DNA of 64,000 nucleotides from Tethya wilhelma (lineage: Eukaryota > Porifera > Demospongiae > Tethyida > Tethyidae): NCBI GenBank assembly GCA_964030475.1, contig CAXIPT010000001.1, positions 11,809,823 through 11,873,822 on the forward strand, written 5' to 3'. Positions 47,111-62,400 of this stretch are shown here, piece after piece. A program made the position numbers and the translations under genes. Numbering within the stretch: position 1 is the first letter of the stretch; every line of letters begins with the position of its first letter. Under the pieces are notes generated by a model. It was not told where the DNA came from. It worked only from the letters and a program-made list of their open reading frames with translations, and made no database searches.

Positions 47111-47639
47111 ATATGTATACTACTCTGAAAGACAATGGTTTGCATCTGAGTTAGATATGTCAAGTCACCGTGTGTATGTATGTATGTATGTGACGCACCA
47201 ATCAATTGTATGCATGTACAACAATAATACTGTATGCCAATTCAACACAATTTGTCTCCCCCCAAGGTGTGCCCCCTTGGAACGCAATGCACTAACTAAC
47301 CGGTCCCCGCATTATCATTTTATACCGGTCCCCTTCCAAGGTGTGCCCCCTTGGAACACATTTCAACCACCATGCACTCTCCTCCCAAGGTGTACCCCCT
47401 TGGAACACAATGCACTAACCGGTCTCCATGCACATTTTATACCGGTTCCTTTCCAAGGTGTACCCCCTTGGAACACATGTCTCTATTTTGTCTATATTGT
47501 GTGATATGTATTTACTGCTCTTTTCTCTCTCTCTTCCTATAGCTTGTGATGTCTTAGTCTGAAAGCTCAAAGACTTTACCCACAAGAAGCTTGATTCTAG
47601 TTGATGCACACACTCACTCTTAGCCTCATGGCACTGAGC

Positions 47640-47679
<40 letters not shown>
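47640..47679. repeat. (GA)n microsatellite
   Basis: About 19 GA units, 90 bases before the edge of the inverted duplication. Confidence 0.95.
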
Positions 47680-47680
<1 letters not shown>

Positions 47681-47771
47681 CAATAAAGTTCACATTCTGT
47701 AGTAATACTAAGGTCTGTCTTGTACATTACAGGTTTATATAGGTTTAACACGTTTGTCTTGGAATGGAAAN

Positions 47772-48033
47772 ACTTGGTTCTCGAGTTTGGCCAGTTCATG
47801 ATTCAAATCATCTAATCTGTATTATTGGAAACTTTCAATCAATATATCTTGAGCCATAGGCTATAGGCTTGAGCAACTATGGAGCAACGTAGCTAGGCTT
47901 ACTCTTGTTTTAGCGCGATCTCTTTTACTGTAGAAGAAGGAACAGAAAATTGTTTCTCCTCTGCTTGTTTGCTGCTAGCCACACCCGAGGCCTCTTTTCC
48001 TTTCTTTTTTCCACCTTTCTTCTTCTTCGGCAT
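47772..48033 (-). pseudogene. Duplicated first exons of the CCDC166-like gene
   Basis: Exon 1 with the same MPKKKKGGKKKGKEA start (ATG at 48033) and 131-nt length, then an extra small insertion in the intron, and exon 2 interrupted at the duplication edge inside AKLENQ. Downstream on this strand there are only repeats, so no full protein can be made. Confidence 0.8.
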
Positions 48034-48160
48034 AATTTCTTCTTCCGCTTTCCGACGTTGCCATAGTGATACAAAAGGGGTGGAGCTACATAGCTTCAGA
48101 CGCGCGAGCAGAAGAAAAAGTCGAGAAAAAGTGATCGAAATTCCCTAGCCAACGATAACT

Positions 48161-48693
48161 ATGGTTTCGAGAAACAACTATGAGGACTTGCATCCTGAAA
48201 TAGTGATACCAGACCACTTCTTTACTGGCGTAAGGGTCTAGATATAGATCTATATCTATATTCTGTTATTTAATATAGCTACGTAGTAGTCCGAGGCTAG
48301 CTGTTGTCCGACTCGTCTGGTGGTGTAGCACACTGATCTGCACTTGGTACACCTGTCTAGATTATTATTTTTGGTAGACAGTTATCTGGGAATAGTAATT
48401 TATTTTACCTTGATTATATAGCGGTTAGCTAGGCTCCAGAGCTCGGCTCTAGAGATTGAGAGGGGCCAGGGGCTAGAGATGAGGTGTCCAATACTTGAAT
48501 TATGTTATTGATCATGTTTTTATTTTTCAACAGACTGAATCGACAATTGTTGTTATCTATAATAAGCCCCTAGAATATGTTGAGACAATGATGCTTGAGT
48601 TTCCAGGAGATATAACTGGAAATTCTGTTACACAAAAAAATTTTGTGAAGCCTAAACAAGTTGGAAATCAAACTATAGTATTCAAGACTCCAG
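48161..48693 (+). pseudogene. Duplicated first two exons of the SH3 adaptor
   Basis: Exon 1 (48161-48229) reads MVSRNNYEDLHPEIVIPD and so on; exon 2 (48534-48693) carries the TIG-like strand segment. Both have intact splice sites. No exon 3 is recognisable downstream: the duplication ends at 48971, before the place where exon 3 would follow, so this is a 5' gene fragment. Confidence 0.8.
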
Positions 48694-49005
48694 GTATGTT
48701 TATTTTGGCCTAAAATTATTTTGGGCATGGTTAGGCACCACTACAACACTGTTGTAATATCATCCGAAATGTTGTTGCTAGAGTACTGGCACCGTAAACT
48801 AAGCTAAATACATTGTAGTCAATGGTGCCAGTTCTTTAATGCTGCACCGGCAAAATCCGGACGTAACTCTGCAATACAAAAGCAATAGGAAAGTAAACGG
48901 ACTACCGGTATTCTAGCCACAGTGTATCCGAAAACTTTATACTCTGATCTAAAAATCATAATATTCACACAGATACTTTGCTGCACTTTATCTTCCCTCA
49001 GAGTT

Positions 49006-49410
49006 TTAAATAGAATTCACCGCTGCCATCTCAACTGTTCCTCTGTCACTAGGCACCACTTCCTTGACGTCCACAACAGTTGCGACTCGGAGGAGGCTCT
49101 CCACCCTACCACGAACCTCCACCTGATCTGCTGCTTCACGTCTTCCACAGAGATAGAGTTTGGTACTGCCTGAGGGCACCACAGCCTTGATCTCCCCAAG
49201 CTTGGAGCACTTGGTCAGGAAGGTGGACAAAAGGAAGAAGAGAAGAGCTCGTGTGAGAGTCCACCAGAGAGAGAGGAAGACCCAAGTCAAGGAGAGGAGA
49301 GAGAGAGCTGAAGAGGTCACTGAGAAATGGCTGACTGATAAGAGACAGGCGGAACTGAAAGCCAAGATGGTTAGTTGTAAGATTGTTTGGTTATGAAATT
49401 TCGAAATCAT
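49006..49410. other. GC-richer open segment of unknown origin
   Basis: A patch with unusually high GC for the window is open in several frames: on the plus strand from about 49160 to 49375, reading a very basic LEHLVRKVDKRKKRRARVRV and a helical region to ELKAKM followed by a donor-like gttagt; on the minus strand, a 134-codon frame ending at 49006. I recognise neither. It starts 35 bases after the inverted duplication and could be an exon captured or mis-assembled there, or a transposon gene fragment. Confidence 0.25.
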
Positions 49411-50387
49411 TAGTAAATGGCAGTTTTTGGTATTTGAGATTTTGAAGATTCACAATAGAATACACCATTTTCATGCAATTGTGAAACAAGACAAGACGTT
49501 ACATCAGTGAAATCCCTGTACGTACGACAAAAAATGATCGTTTTGGGGGATCTCAACTGGAACTGTGCAACACAATAATAATAAAAAAACAAAAAATTAA
49601 TATTACAATAGCTATTGCTAGCATGCATATAACATAAACACAGGAAAGTGTTACCTTGAGCTGAGATGTGGAAACTACATTGTGTCTGATATCACCGCTA
49701 TCATGACAAAAAGCTCCATCATACCACTCTACAATGTATGATACCAGGAGACTTTGCTTGGGTGAAATTACTGGCTGAAGATTTAGTAGTTACTATTTAA
49801 GGCTTGTGTGTTTTTGGTAGTTTTAGCTCTGTAATTCTGTAAACTCTGTTAAGAAAAGTGGAAAATCTTCAATTCAATTTCAATACGTTTCTTCAACTTG
49901 TAACTGAGAACTCGCTTACTATAGTATAGACAGGCAGTCTATCACATAAGTCAAAACCTGGGAGAGGGAAAACAAGCCAGCCATTTTTATATCTAATCAT
50001 CTTCCTTGGCCATGCTGTACAGCTAGGGTTAGAAGATGTGTACTAGGAGTAGAAAAATTTAATGTTCTAAAGTAAAGCCAATCCATTGCCCTCTTTGTTG
50101 CATTATCAATCCATTTACACACCGACCCATTCTATTATGGTCAGCAATCAAAATCTAGCTCATACGTGCAAATGCAATGATACTATACTGTACTGCATTG
50201 TGAAATTTTCATGTTAATTTTTTTGTACGATAAATTTTGTGGTATATGTAACAACATTATGCAGCCCTACCCACTATTTTGCAATGGGTTCACTTGGTGT
50301 ATATTTAATTTTTATACTATGCAGTGACTATTTGTTACGAAATTCAACCTAAAGTAGATCATTAACAATGTTATATAGTCTCTGGTT

Positions 50388-50503
50388 ATTATTAAATTTA
50401 ATTCTAGTTCACCAACCCGGTATGCAGATTGAATATAACAAACTTTAATTTGTTATATTCAATCTCCATACTGGGTTGGTGAACTAGAATTAAATTCAAT
50501 AAT
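50388..50503. mobile_element. Near-perfect palindrome (foldback MITE)
   Basis: Arms of about 55 bp: attattaaatttaattctag at the left, complement at the right, centred on aactttaattt near 50446. Only a few mismatches. It directly abuts the Helitron-type fragment. Confidence 0.9.
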
Positions 50504-50523
50504 GCAACAGTCACGTCTTGGTC

Positions 50524-50667
50524 CGACATGGATACAGTGGACATGTTGTCAACCTTCCACAGGATGTGCTATCATTTGCCACCAGCCTTCTAAGGTTACC
50601 ATCAGACATTAACGTACTGGTTGTGAGAAAGGGTATATCCCAGATGATGAAAACCAACGGGAAATGA
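50524..50667 (+). pseudogene. Helitron-associated ORF fragment (DUF6570-like)
   Basis: A 47-codon open piece reading RHGYSGHVVNLPQDVLSF and LLRLPSDINVLVVRKG. The HxxxGHVVNLPQDV...LPRLPxDxxVLVVRK pattern is one I recall from the region before the helicase in Helitron-encoded proteins and related PIF1-like ORFs. No Rep or helicase motif is present in this window, so this is a small fragment. Confidence 0.6.
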
Positions 50668-50692
50668 GACGTCTGATAAAACGTCTTGTGAG

Positions 50693-50842
50693 TTAGAAGT
50701 AGTTCTAGTAGCGGCCGCTGGCAACTACGGAAAGCTCAAGGGAGGCATTCAATTTCCAGCTAGTGAACTAGAAGTGATTCGTGTTGGAGCTCACAACCAG
50801 AGAGGCTATGGAATGGAAATCAATGCCCCAGAAGATCTCGAT
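50693..50842 (+). pseudogene. Subtilase (peptidase S8)-like fragment
   Basis: Fifty codons reading LEVVLVAAAGNYGKLKGG, IQFPASELEVIRVGAHNQ and so on up to an N at 50843. The VAAAGN...FPA....VI.VGA.N..G pattern is the oxyanion-hole Asn region of subtilisin-like proteases. The catalytic Asp, His and Ser segments are not visible. Likely a fragment of a subtilase or of a large multidomain gene with such a domain. Confidence 0.5.
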
Positions 50843-51168
50843 NAACATTCATGAAAGAAAAATACGTAAATATGCTACACTCAGGTGTATGTTTGGGCTT
50901 GTATCATCTGTTCTGAGTGCTAAGCTTCGAGGCCACACCCACTGATCACACCCATCTTGTTGATGTGTGTTATTTAAAATTGAGTGAAAGATCAGGAGTT
51001 TTCACTTAATTGACTGTAGGAGCAGTGGGACAGCTGACTTACTTTCTATGTAAATTTAGTGAGGAACTAGACTATAATTTTCATAAACATTGCTTTGGGA
51101 TAGCAGTTTTAATGAATCTTATTGATGCTTTGAGCTGGTTTGTTGGTCACACTCACAGCACTAATAGC

Positions 51169-51354
51169 TACCGTATAGCAGGAAATTTTCGTATGGTGGG
51201 AATTTCATGTTTTTTGTATGCCGTTCAAATATTAAAAATTTAACTTCCGTGTTATGTGCAATACGAGTGAGCGCTGCATATACGAAATTTAAAACTACGA
51301 AAGTGCTCTTTTACCAATTTACATGAAATTTGATCTATTTTCTGCAATATGGTA
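51169..51354. mobile_element. MITE, taccgtatagc family
   Basis: Left end taccgtatagcaggaaattt with tcgtatggtggg inside; right end a diverged tttctgcaatatggta. Interior words aaactacgaaagtg show the gggaaattttcg subfamily. Confidence 0.65.
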
Positions 51355-53239
51355 CCAATATCTCCTCATGCTCTTCCTTCTAGAGACTTTTTAGGGTCCC
51401 GTCATACATTCAATCATGTTTTGTATTGCTACATGGCACCAGGCTCTTTGTACTTCTCTCTTTTGAAGCCACGCCTGTTAACCTAGGCATGTTTGGTGTG
51501 TGATACATAGAATTCTATGATGTGCTGTTGTGTCAGATTGTGCATACATGTAGTACAGGGCTTGGCCTGCTTTCAAGCATTAAAGGAACTGTGTCACTAT
51601 AACTATAAGCACTGTTAAATTGTTACCAAAGTAAAATGTGTGACGTTTTTGTTGACGTACGTACACAGAGCTAGCATCTGGATGTGGTACCCAGATCGCG
51701 CTAGAAACTAACAAAAACATCACAAAAGGTAATAGAACGTCATGAAACATCACTCATTTTTTTTAGTAGTTGCCTGGGCCAACAGTATGCTAAGTCATTT
51801 TTCTACAAAAAAGATCATAATCCAGATCAGTGCACCTTGGTCTGCTTCACTGGTGTGCCATGTTTTTGCCTGTGCATTCTGCTAGAGTAGCACTGAAAGT
51901 TAGGCACATTAATGCGTTTATTTTCTTCATGATCCACGATACACCAGCAAACAAAAACTAGGCTACAAATGTAATTAGTGAAACATGCTGAACACACGAA
52001 GGTTTCCTTACACAAATCATGTCACACATGTATGTCAAATTTAATATAACAGAATGCTATTTATCAGTTGTCAGACTGACAATCATCATAGTCTTCATTC
52101 TTCTACTTTAAACTAGTTTTCATAAAATTCATAGCAAAATTTTGGTGACCGAAACAAGTGTGATGGTCATGTGCAATATGTATGAACCATACTTACAGCA
52201 AGAATTTAGTGCTACCATTACACTATAACATTCTGCTTTTTTGTTCATAGAGAGAACTCATAACTCTGTAATGACATTGCTCCCAAGAGAACATGCACAC
52301 AAGTGCACAGTATAACAGTATTCATTGCAATACTAACATAAACATAATACAGTAAGCATTTCCTGGCAAGCAATTCTAAAAATAGAAAAAAATTCTTCCT
52401 AATATGGTAGTAACTGATTCTAAATTTAGAACAGCATTGAATAACCCAACTTACAACTTAGTGATATCAGCATGACCAGTTCCAACATATTTCGACTGCA
52501 CTGTATAATCAAATAAAGTTACTGTCACATAATTTATTGTTTGTACTTTAACTTAGGTGTTGATGATTGCTTGTTTGTTTTTTTTCAAGTAAAGATCATT
52601 CAAGAGGCTACGAGCTGAGACACTACACAACTATTTACTTACAATGTTCCAACTGACTGTGAATATTGTAACGATCAGCCTGTAAACAACAAAATAAGTA
52701 TCAGCTTCAAATAAATACTATAATTTCCCCCTCTTTTATACAAATCGAAATTCTACTTACTAACATTTATAACAAGTAAATCAATTAAATCTTTGAAGTT
52801 TCACTTTAAGTACACACCCTGGCCTGCTAAAATTAGCACCATGTAATTTGGCTTTAAATAAACATCTCGACTACATATATCTAGGGACTCAATATCCTTA
52901 AAAGAACAATACTTAAACCGAGATAATGAGTATAAAACCAATCATAATAACTTTTAATCGGAAGCAAAAAAGAGTAATCGGACGTAAGAGTAATTATAAT
53001 AATGCCAACCCAAGTACCACGGTTGCAGAAGAAAGCACAGTACATATAGGAGTCGCCACCCCTTGCATGGCATATATGACGCCTATATTGGGAGGGAAAA
53101 AACATCCACACTTTGATTGCAGTTTGTATATAGGAAGGACCACCTCTTATTAAAGCTCTACTAAACTCATGACTCTTGGAAGTTACGTCTTGGAAGATCA
53201 AACAATTGTATCTGGAGCCCAGGTAGTACATTTTTTCAG
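51355..53239. other. Gene-free stretch with dispersed repeats
   Basis: I find no gene. The segment 51580-51770 resembles 19200-19420 (the aaaatgtgtga region). Near 53040 the word agtcgccaccccttgcatgg begins a short repeat that recurs at about 53550, 53850-53920 (variant) and 54510. A possible small exon-like ATG piece at about 53170-53221 (MTLGSYVLEDQTIVSGAQ, then gtagta) leads nowhere I can follow. Confidence 0.4.
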
Positions 53240-53418
53240 TACTGTATAGCTAGAAATTTTTCAAGGAACAAAACTTTCGTGGAAAGGCACTCGCCAAACT
53301 TTCGCGATTTAATTTTCTAGGATCGATCAGCCCCACCCATATATTGCAATACGATCCCGAAAAGATCGTTGGAATACAGCGAAATTTATACTCCTCGAAA
53401 ATTTCTAGCTATACGGTA
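53240..53418. mobile_element. MITE, taccgtatagc family
   Basis: Ends tactgtatagctagaaattt and aaatttctagctatacggta, near perfect. Interior words acaaaactttcgtggaaagg and inverted ttcgcgattt. Confidence 0.9.
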
Positions 53419-54284
53419 TGTTAGTTTGGGGTGGTGCATAGTTGGAGGGGCACCTTAAATTGGAGTCAATAATTGCAGAGCACATTAGCGCAAGGCATCA
53501 TAAATCGGTTTGTGAAGATGACTGTCAATGGTACAGATGCAAGTACAGTGCATATGGGAGTCACCACTCCTTGCCATGCCTCATACCAATTCTCACAGTA
53601 TTTGAAGACAAGCTGTCAGAGTGTAAACATGTAATTTTGGATGTGGTTGAAGACCTATTTTTAGGGTCAAGATTCTTAATCTGCAGTCGTGAGTAGAAAG
53701 TGTTGAGCAGGTGCAATCAATGTCATCAAAACCGAAGTATTTGTAATGAAAGTGGAAACAATTCTTTTTGCCATATGGACCTAAATGACAGCTGCCCATT
53801 TCTCCACATTGCTCTGTACATTTTTGTCATAATGGAAGTGACTCATAACTGCACCTGCTCTATTGGAGTAACCACCACTTATACAAGGGGCAGCAACTCC
53901 CATGTATTTTGTACTTGCAGCTGGAAAAGGGGGGACAAGGAGGTCTGGTAACGGCAGTACACTTTTCGTTGCACAGCTCAGAATGTTGAGCTGGCAAAGC
54001 AGATCACACTATTTCCAATTTGAATAATAATTGAGATCCTCATTAATTTATAAATTTTGTAGCCGTGTGATCGTAAAGAAGCGAATTAAAATCATGCCAA
54101 CAACTTTCAAGATAGAGAGTTCTTGGAGAAGACTTGACTACTAGAGGTTACTTGCGCTACTGAACTGATGTAAATTGCATTTTTAACTTGTTACAGGAAA
54201 CCAAATACCACACCTACCACATTCCATTGTGCAATGAAAAGTGTACTACCGTCCCCCCACGTCCTTTTCCCCCCCTCTATTGGA

Positions 54285-54530
54285 CATCTGGCCCGCAAGA
54301 CTAGTCAATGGTCAAACAAAATTTCAGCGGAATGGTCCAATTGACCAGCACTAAAATTTGAGCTTGACCAGGGTTGACTGTATAGCTGTTGGATGATGTC
54401 ATTTGCCATGATTTGGACAACTTTTACCAAGGATCAATATCAAAATTTGGAATGGTCAAAATCTTGACTGCAGTCGCAAGTACAGACATAAATTATCTAT
54501 GGTACAGAGCATATGGGAGTCACCACCCCT
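54285..54530. repeat. Dispersed repeat, inverted relative to 35526-35775
   Basis: Shared words include ttgaccagcactaaaattt, aaaatcttgactgcagtcgc and catatgggagtcaccacccc. No inverted ends seen. The surrounding 53419-55048 has no recognisable gene. Confidence 0.7.
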
Positions 54531-55048
54531 TGCCGCTTAACCATAGATAAATTATATAATCTATGCCTTACCATACCCCTGCCCCCTTGAGTATACATGA
54601 ACAAAATACGACACAGCGTGGATAGATCAACACATCCTGACACATGCCTTTTAAATTGGGGGCATTAATTAGAGTAAAAGATCTTGGTAGCCCATATTGC
54701 CATACCCTAAACCACTGACTAACCATTTTAAAAGTAAATCATATCCAGCAACCTTACTCGTCAGAAAGATCGACTTCTAAGCCCGGATCTTAAACCGATA
54801 TATATTCACAATATCAGCATATCAGCATATCAGCATATATTAAATCGCAGTATTAAAATTTCATCGCGACTTTGGTCTAAAAATAGTATCATTCTAAATT
54901 TAGATTTTGCCATATATACAAAAAGGCGTGGTGCCTATTTATACTGGAAAGAAGGTTGAACTTGGAGGTATTATCGAAAGAACTATCATTAGACTGTTTG
55001 ATTCGATAGCAACAGAGTGTAGAGTTACTAGTGGTTTTTAAAGCAAAG

Positions 55049-58792
<3,744 letters not shown>

Positions 58793-59414
58793 TAATTTAT
58801 TACACTGAGCTATTGTATGAGAGACAAGACAAGTAGGACACACCTCTGTACACATGCAATGACAAAGTACCGTTTAATTTTAACATTATTGTAGACTGAA
58901 GTCTATTATGGGCCGTTTTGATAGCAGTAAATTAAAGTGTGTTTTGTGATACACAAGTATATGCCGTAATTACAGTAATTCCATTTTATGTGTGTTTTGT
59001 ATTTTTTCAACATTATTGCTTGTCATCCACATTATAATAGAGAATAATTATAATAATAATTATTATTGTAATGCTTTAATAAAAGTTAATTTTGTTAACT
59101 TTTTACTACACCAGACTTATAATTATTGTGATAACGATCTAAGCTATACGTGGTGCATGCTAGAGCTACAGTACTTCAATTGCCATTATGAATTTTATAG
59201 CTCACTCTGGAAAAAAGTTTATCTAGGTGTGGCATAGCCTGCTGTGCGCGCGCTAGCCTCCATGCATTTTAATTTTGCTCGGGAGATGGCGCCCGGGCGC
59301 GCGCGCGCGCATGTGATATGCACGAGACAACTGCACGTGCACGTACCGTACCAGTCTATATTATCTAGATATCTATGCACGTACGCACATGTGCTCGTTC
59401 CATGATCCGTTCAG
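58793..59414 (+). promoter_or_regulatory. Rac1 3' flank and candidate RIOK1 promoter with CG run and E-box
   Basis: The first part is the AT-rich Rac1 3' region. The last 200 bases turn GC-rich: an alternating gggcgcgcgcgcgcgcatg run at about 59295-59313 and a CACGTG palindrome at 59334-59339, 81 bases before the RIOK1 ATG. NSMCE2 has the same arrangement of a CG-rich patch and CACGTG 87 bases before its ATG. The CG run could adopt Z-DNA; function is inference. Confidence 0.4.
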
Positions 59415-62400
59415 ATGGAGGGTTTATCTAGAAAAGAACCTGTTGAGCACGAAGCCTCAGAGGAAGAGGATTCAGATGAGTGGAGTTTTGATGTGGATTC
59501 TTGCGACTTCCATGATGAGGAGAAAGATTTTACAAAGAAGTTGAATGCTATGCGTCTTAGCCAGCCATCTTATAATAGGCAATCAATCGACCCCAAAAGA
59601 AAAACTTTACAGGTATAATAATAATAATAATTGCATGAATAGGAAGGCAAAATGAAGAAATATTCAGTTGAGAGTGCATTAAATAACCAATTTCTGATTG
59701 TACTGAGTCGCAAGGTAAACAGGATGTCATGTGACCAACGAGTCACTCCTCTATCACATAGGCTCTAATTAAAGGGCCACCAAAAAATAACTAGGGTACA
59801 CGGTACACATGGTGCGAATCCTCGCTCAGCATGCACCCCCACCTTTTTCTTTTGTTTCCTAGTATTTAGAGCAAAGACAAAGGTCATCAATCTCAAAAAC
59901 ACAAATTCAGCTCATTTTGGACTTGCGTCCAGAAAGCCAGCTAGACAGTCAAATCGCCAGTGTACCGGAAGTCCTATGTCCCCCGTTAAATTTATGTGTG
60001 CACGAACTTTATTGTGACACGGAAAGTATCCGGACTTTTACAAGGATTGTCAAATTTTAGAGAGTAGCCAAAATCGCTGCTTAGCTAGCGTCTTTAGCTT
60101 CTAACTGCGCTTCTATCCAGTTAGTAGTTAACTATAGATGTTATTAAATTCAGTGGCGGATCCAGGGGGGTTTCAGAGGGTTTCAATTGAAACCCTCTTT
60201 GGTAGCCTATAAAACTGACTTGAGTTACATGCAATACTGAGTAGCTGACTCGGCCGCTATTCTAGATAGCTAGCTAGCTAGCTGCTACTTCACTGACTAG
60301 CGCTCAAACAGAACGTTATCTAGCGCGATCGACATCGCTAACGGTAAAGTGCAAAGTTAATTCGAGTGAAAATGGGTGGGGCTATTACGTAAAATTACAA
60401 GAAGTGGGCGTGGCTACCCCAAAATTTTTCGCGTTTGCGCACACTATTATAAGAAATCCTAGATCTGCCACTGAAATTGCTTAAATTTGTTCACTGGTTG
60501 GATAAAGCCTGTATACGGAGAAAAACTGCTAAACTAATGAGTGGCTGATATCCCTGCTGTTCACCTTGGGGACATTTTGGTCTAGACAATCACAGTGATT
60601 CCTTTGGTGTATATTTATGTTACCTATCTGTAGTGTAACAAGTATACAAAAAATTATTTGTGTTCAAATAAAATTGTAGAAATTATTGGAAAATTCTTCA
60701 TTGGGTAGTACAACAACACATTATAAGTTCTTCATTGTCACATAATGATCTGTATACCTGCATATAAAGGTGCAAACAATTTCACATTATTTCTTTTATC
60801 CACAAATCTTCGTAATATATATACTGTATGGGCATCGCACAACTCATCTGTGAAAGTTATAATGCAAAAAAGTTTCACAAGAGAAATCTGTGAAAGTTAG
60901 ACACCAAACGTTCCCGCTATACAATATGTTTAAAGTGGACAATCACTTGTTAGCAGGTTAAAGGTCATTTAAACATTGTGTAAGATAAAGAATGAAAAAA
61001 AATCTGTATCCAGGTAGGCCTGTATCATCTGATACAAATTTAAATCTCCAAACCAAACTTTAAAAATGTATAAAAAGATACATTAATGTGAAAACTATAG
61101 TCATGAAAAAGTGACCATTTTTGAGCAACGCTTAATTACACTCTAAAAATGACCTTTGACCACCTAACGAGTGATTGTCTGTATACCTTCCAATTTAGTA
61201 TATCAGTTGAATGCAAAATTTCATGCAGAGTACAATGGTACCAGTTTGAGCTGAAATCAATTAGAGGAAAAAAAATTACTAATTTCTGAGACTTATAAGT
61301 GAGAAGCCATCCAATGCACAATTCCCAAATCAGGTGTGGTTTAAAAACTTGTGATAAGGTGTGTGTGCCTTAAATGAACATTTAAGCATGTTGGGCATAC
61401 AGTGATCAATTTGCAACTAGTATGCACATGCCTACATCCATGCAGTGAGATAAGTTTGCACTATGGTCAAGTCATAATTATGTTACTTTTAAACTAGAAG
61501 ACTGCAAGGCATTGTGGGGCGAGCCTGAGCAAGTGCAGCATTTTGCATGAGTTGTACAGAGAATATTTGTCAGAATGCCAATGGTATAGATGTGGCTGTC
61601 AGTGTGAGTACAAAACTGAAAGTGTTCAAATGATCACTGTGGTGTGAATGTCAAAAGTTAGCAGGCATGAAGGATTGCGAATGAGATGTAAAGTCTACTT
61701 AGTAGGGTTATTTTTGAACTTTGTATCTCTTGACACTGTATGTTGAGCAAACCTGGCATCACCATTTTTCTCCTTGTTTCTATCTTTCTGTTGGGCGCTG
61801 CTGTTGAACTGTTTCTGTGCCTCTCTCTCATATGATGTGCTTAGCATCTATCTTGTTTTAACTGTCTAAGTCTCACAACCTCTAGCTATCAGCTCAGCAG
61901 CTGAGAATCATTTCTCAACTGTTCTGCTCTAGCTGCCTCCGTCTAATTTCTCGACTGTCTTGAAAACATGTGCACACTCTTAAACTTATGTGCATGCGTG
62001 AGTAATGCATGGTACAGAGTACAGGTTGATTATTATGTTGGCTAGAATTAGCTTGGGGGATCACACAAAGTTTAACGATGATAGACGACGCTCCCGACGT
62101 TATTTTCGCTATCTGGGGCTCGCTCAGGCTTACCCCAATTAGCAGGCATCGTCATCAAATTTTAACCAAGCGAACACGTGTGTACTCAACTAAGCATTTT
62201 TGCTTTAGTTCTGAGAAATCTACTAGATTGTAAGTCTTCCTCTTTGTATTGTGCATATAGTCATCCTTACTTACTATCATTACTTATTATCATTAGTTGT
62301 ATTCTTGTACAATTTATTTTGGTAATACAATGTTTTAATCTTCTTGTAGCGATTTGAAAATCGTATCAACCTTGGAATTATTGTAGATAGAGAACTTCCT

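Larger units (their letters stand above)
45553..47475. repeat. Seven copies of a short hairpin repeat
   Basis: The self-complementary word ccaaggtgtgcccccttgg (stem ccaagg/ccttgg) occurs at about 45554, 45826, 45898, 47263, 47336, 47386 and 47455, usually followed by aacacaatg or aacacat and separated by text like tataccggtcccctt. Copies form two clusters, either side of the 320-bp tandem repeat. The open plus-strand frame across 47157-47504 is only a translation of this repeat. Confidence 0.85.
47772..48971 (+). repeat. Inverted duplicate of the bidirectional promoter and flanking first exons
   Basis: About 1.2 kb nearly identical to 37275-38449 but inverted, 9.3 kb away. It holds an intact CCDC166-like exon 1 on the minus strand (48033-47903, 131 nt as in the native gene), part of its exon 2 (broken at about 47772 next to an N), the 127-base promoter with the X-box word, adaptor exon 1 (48161-48229, 23 codons) and exon 2 (48534-48693, one amino-acid change in TPKNF to TQKNF). 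Both exons keep their donor sites (gtaagg, gtatgt), so transcripts could start here, but the remaining exons are absent on either side. It may be a real duplication or an assembly artefact, given the N at its edge. Confidence 0.85.

Noticed and set aside
47157..47504. 115-codon plus-strand frame with repeated PPRCAPLE-like words
   Set aside because: It is a translation of the hairpin repeats, with no independent coding sign.
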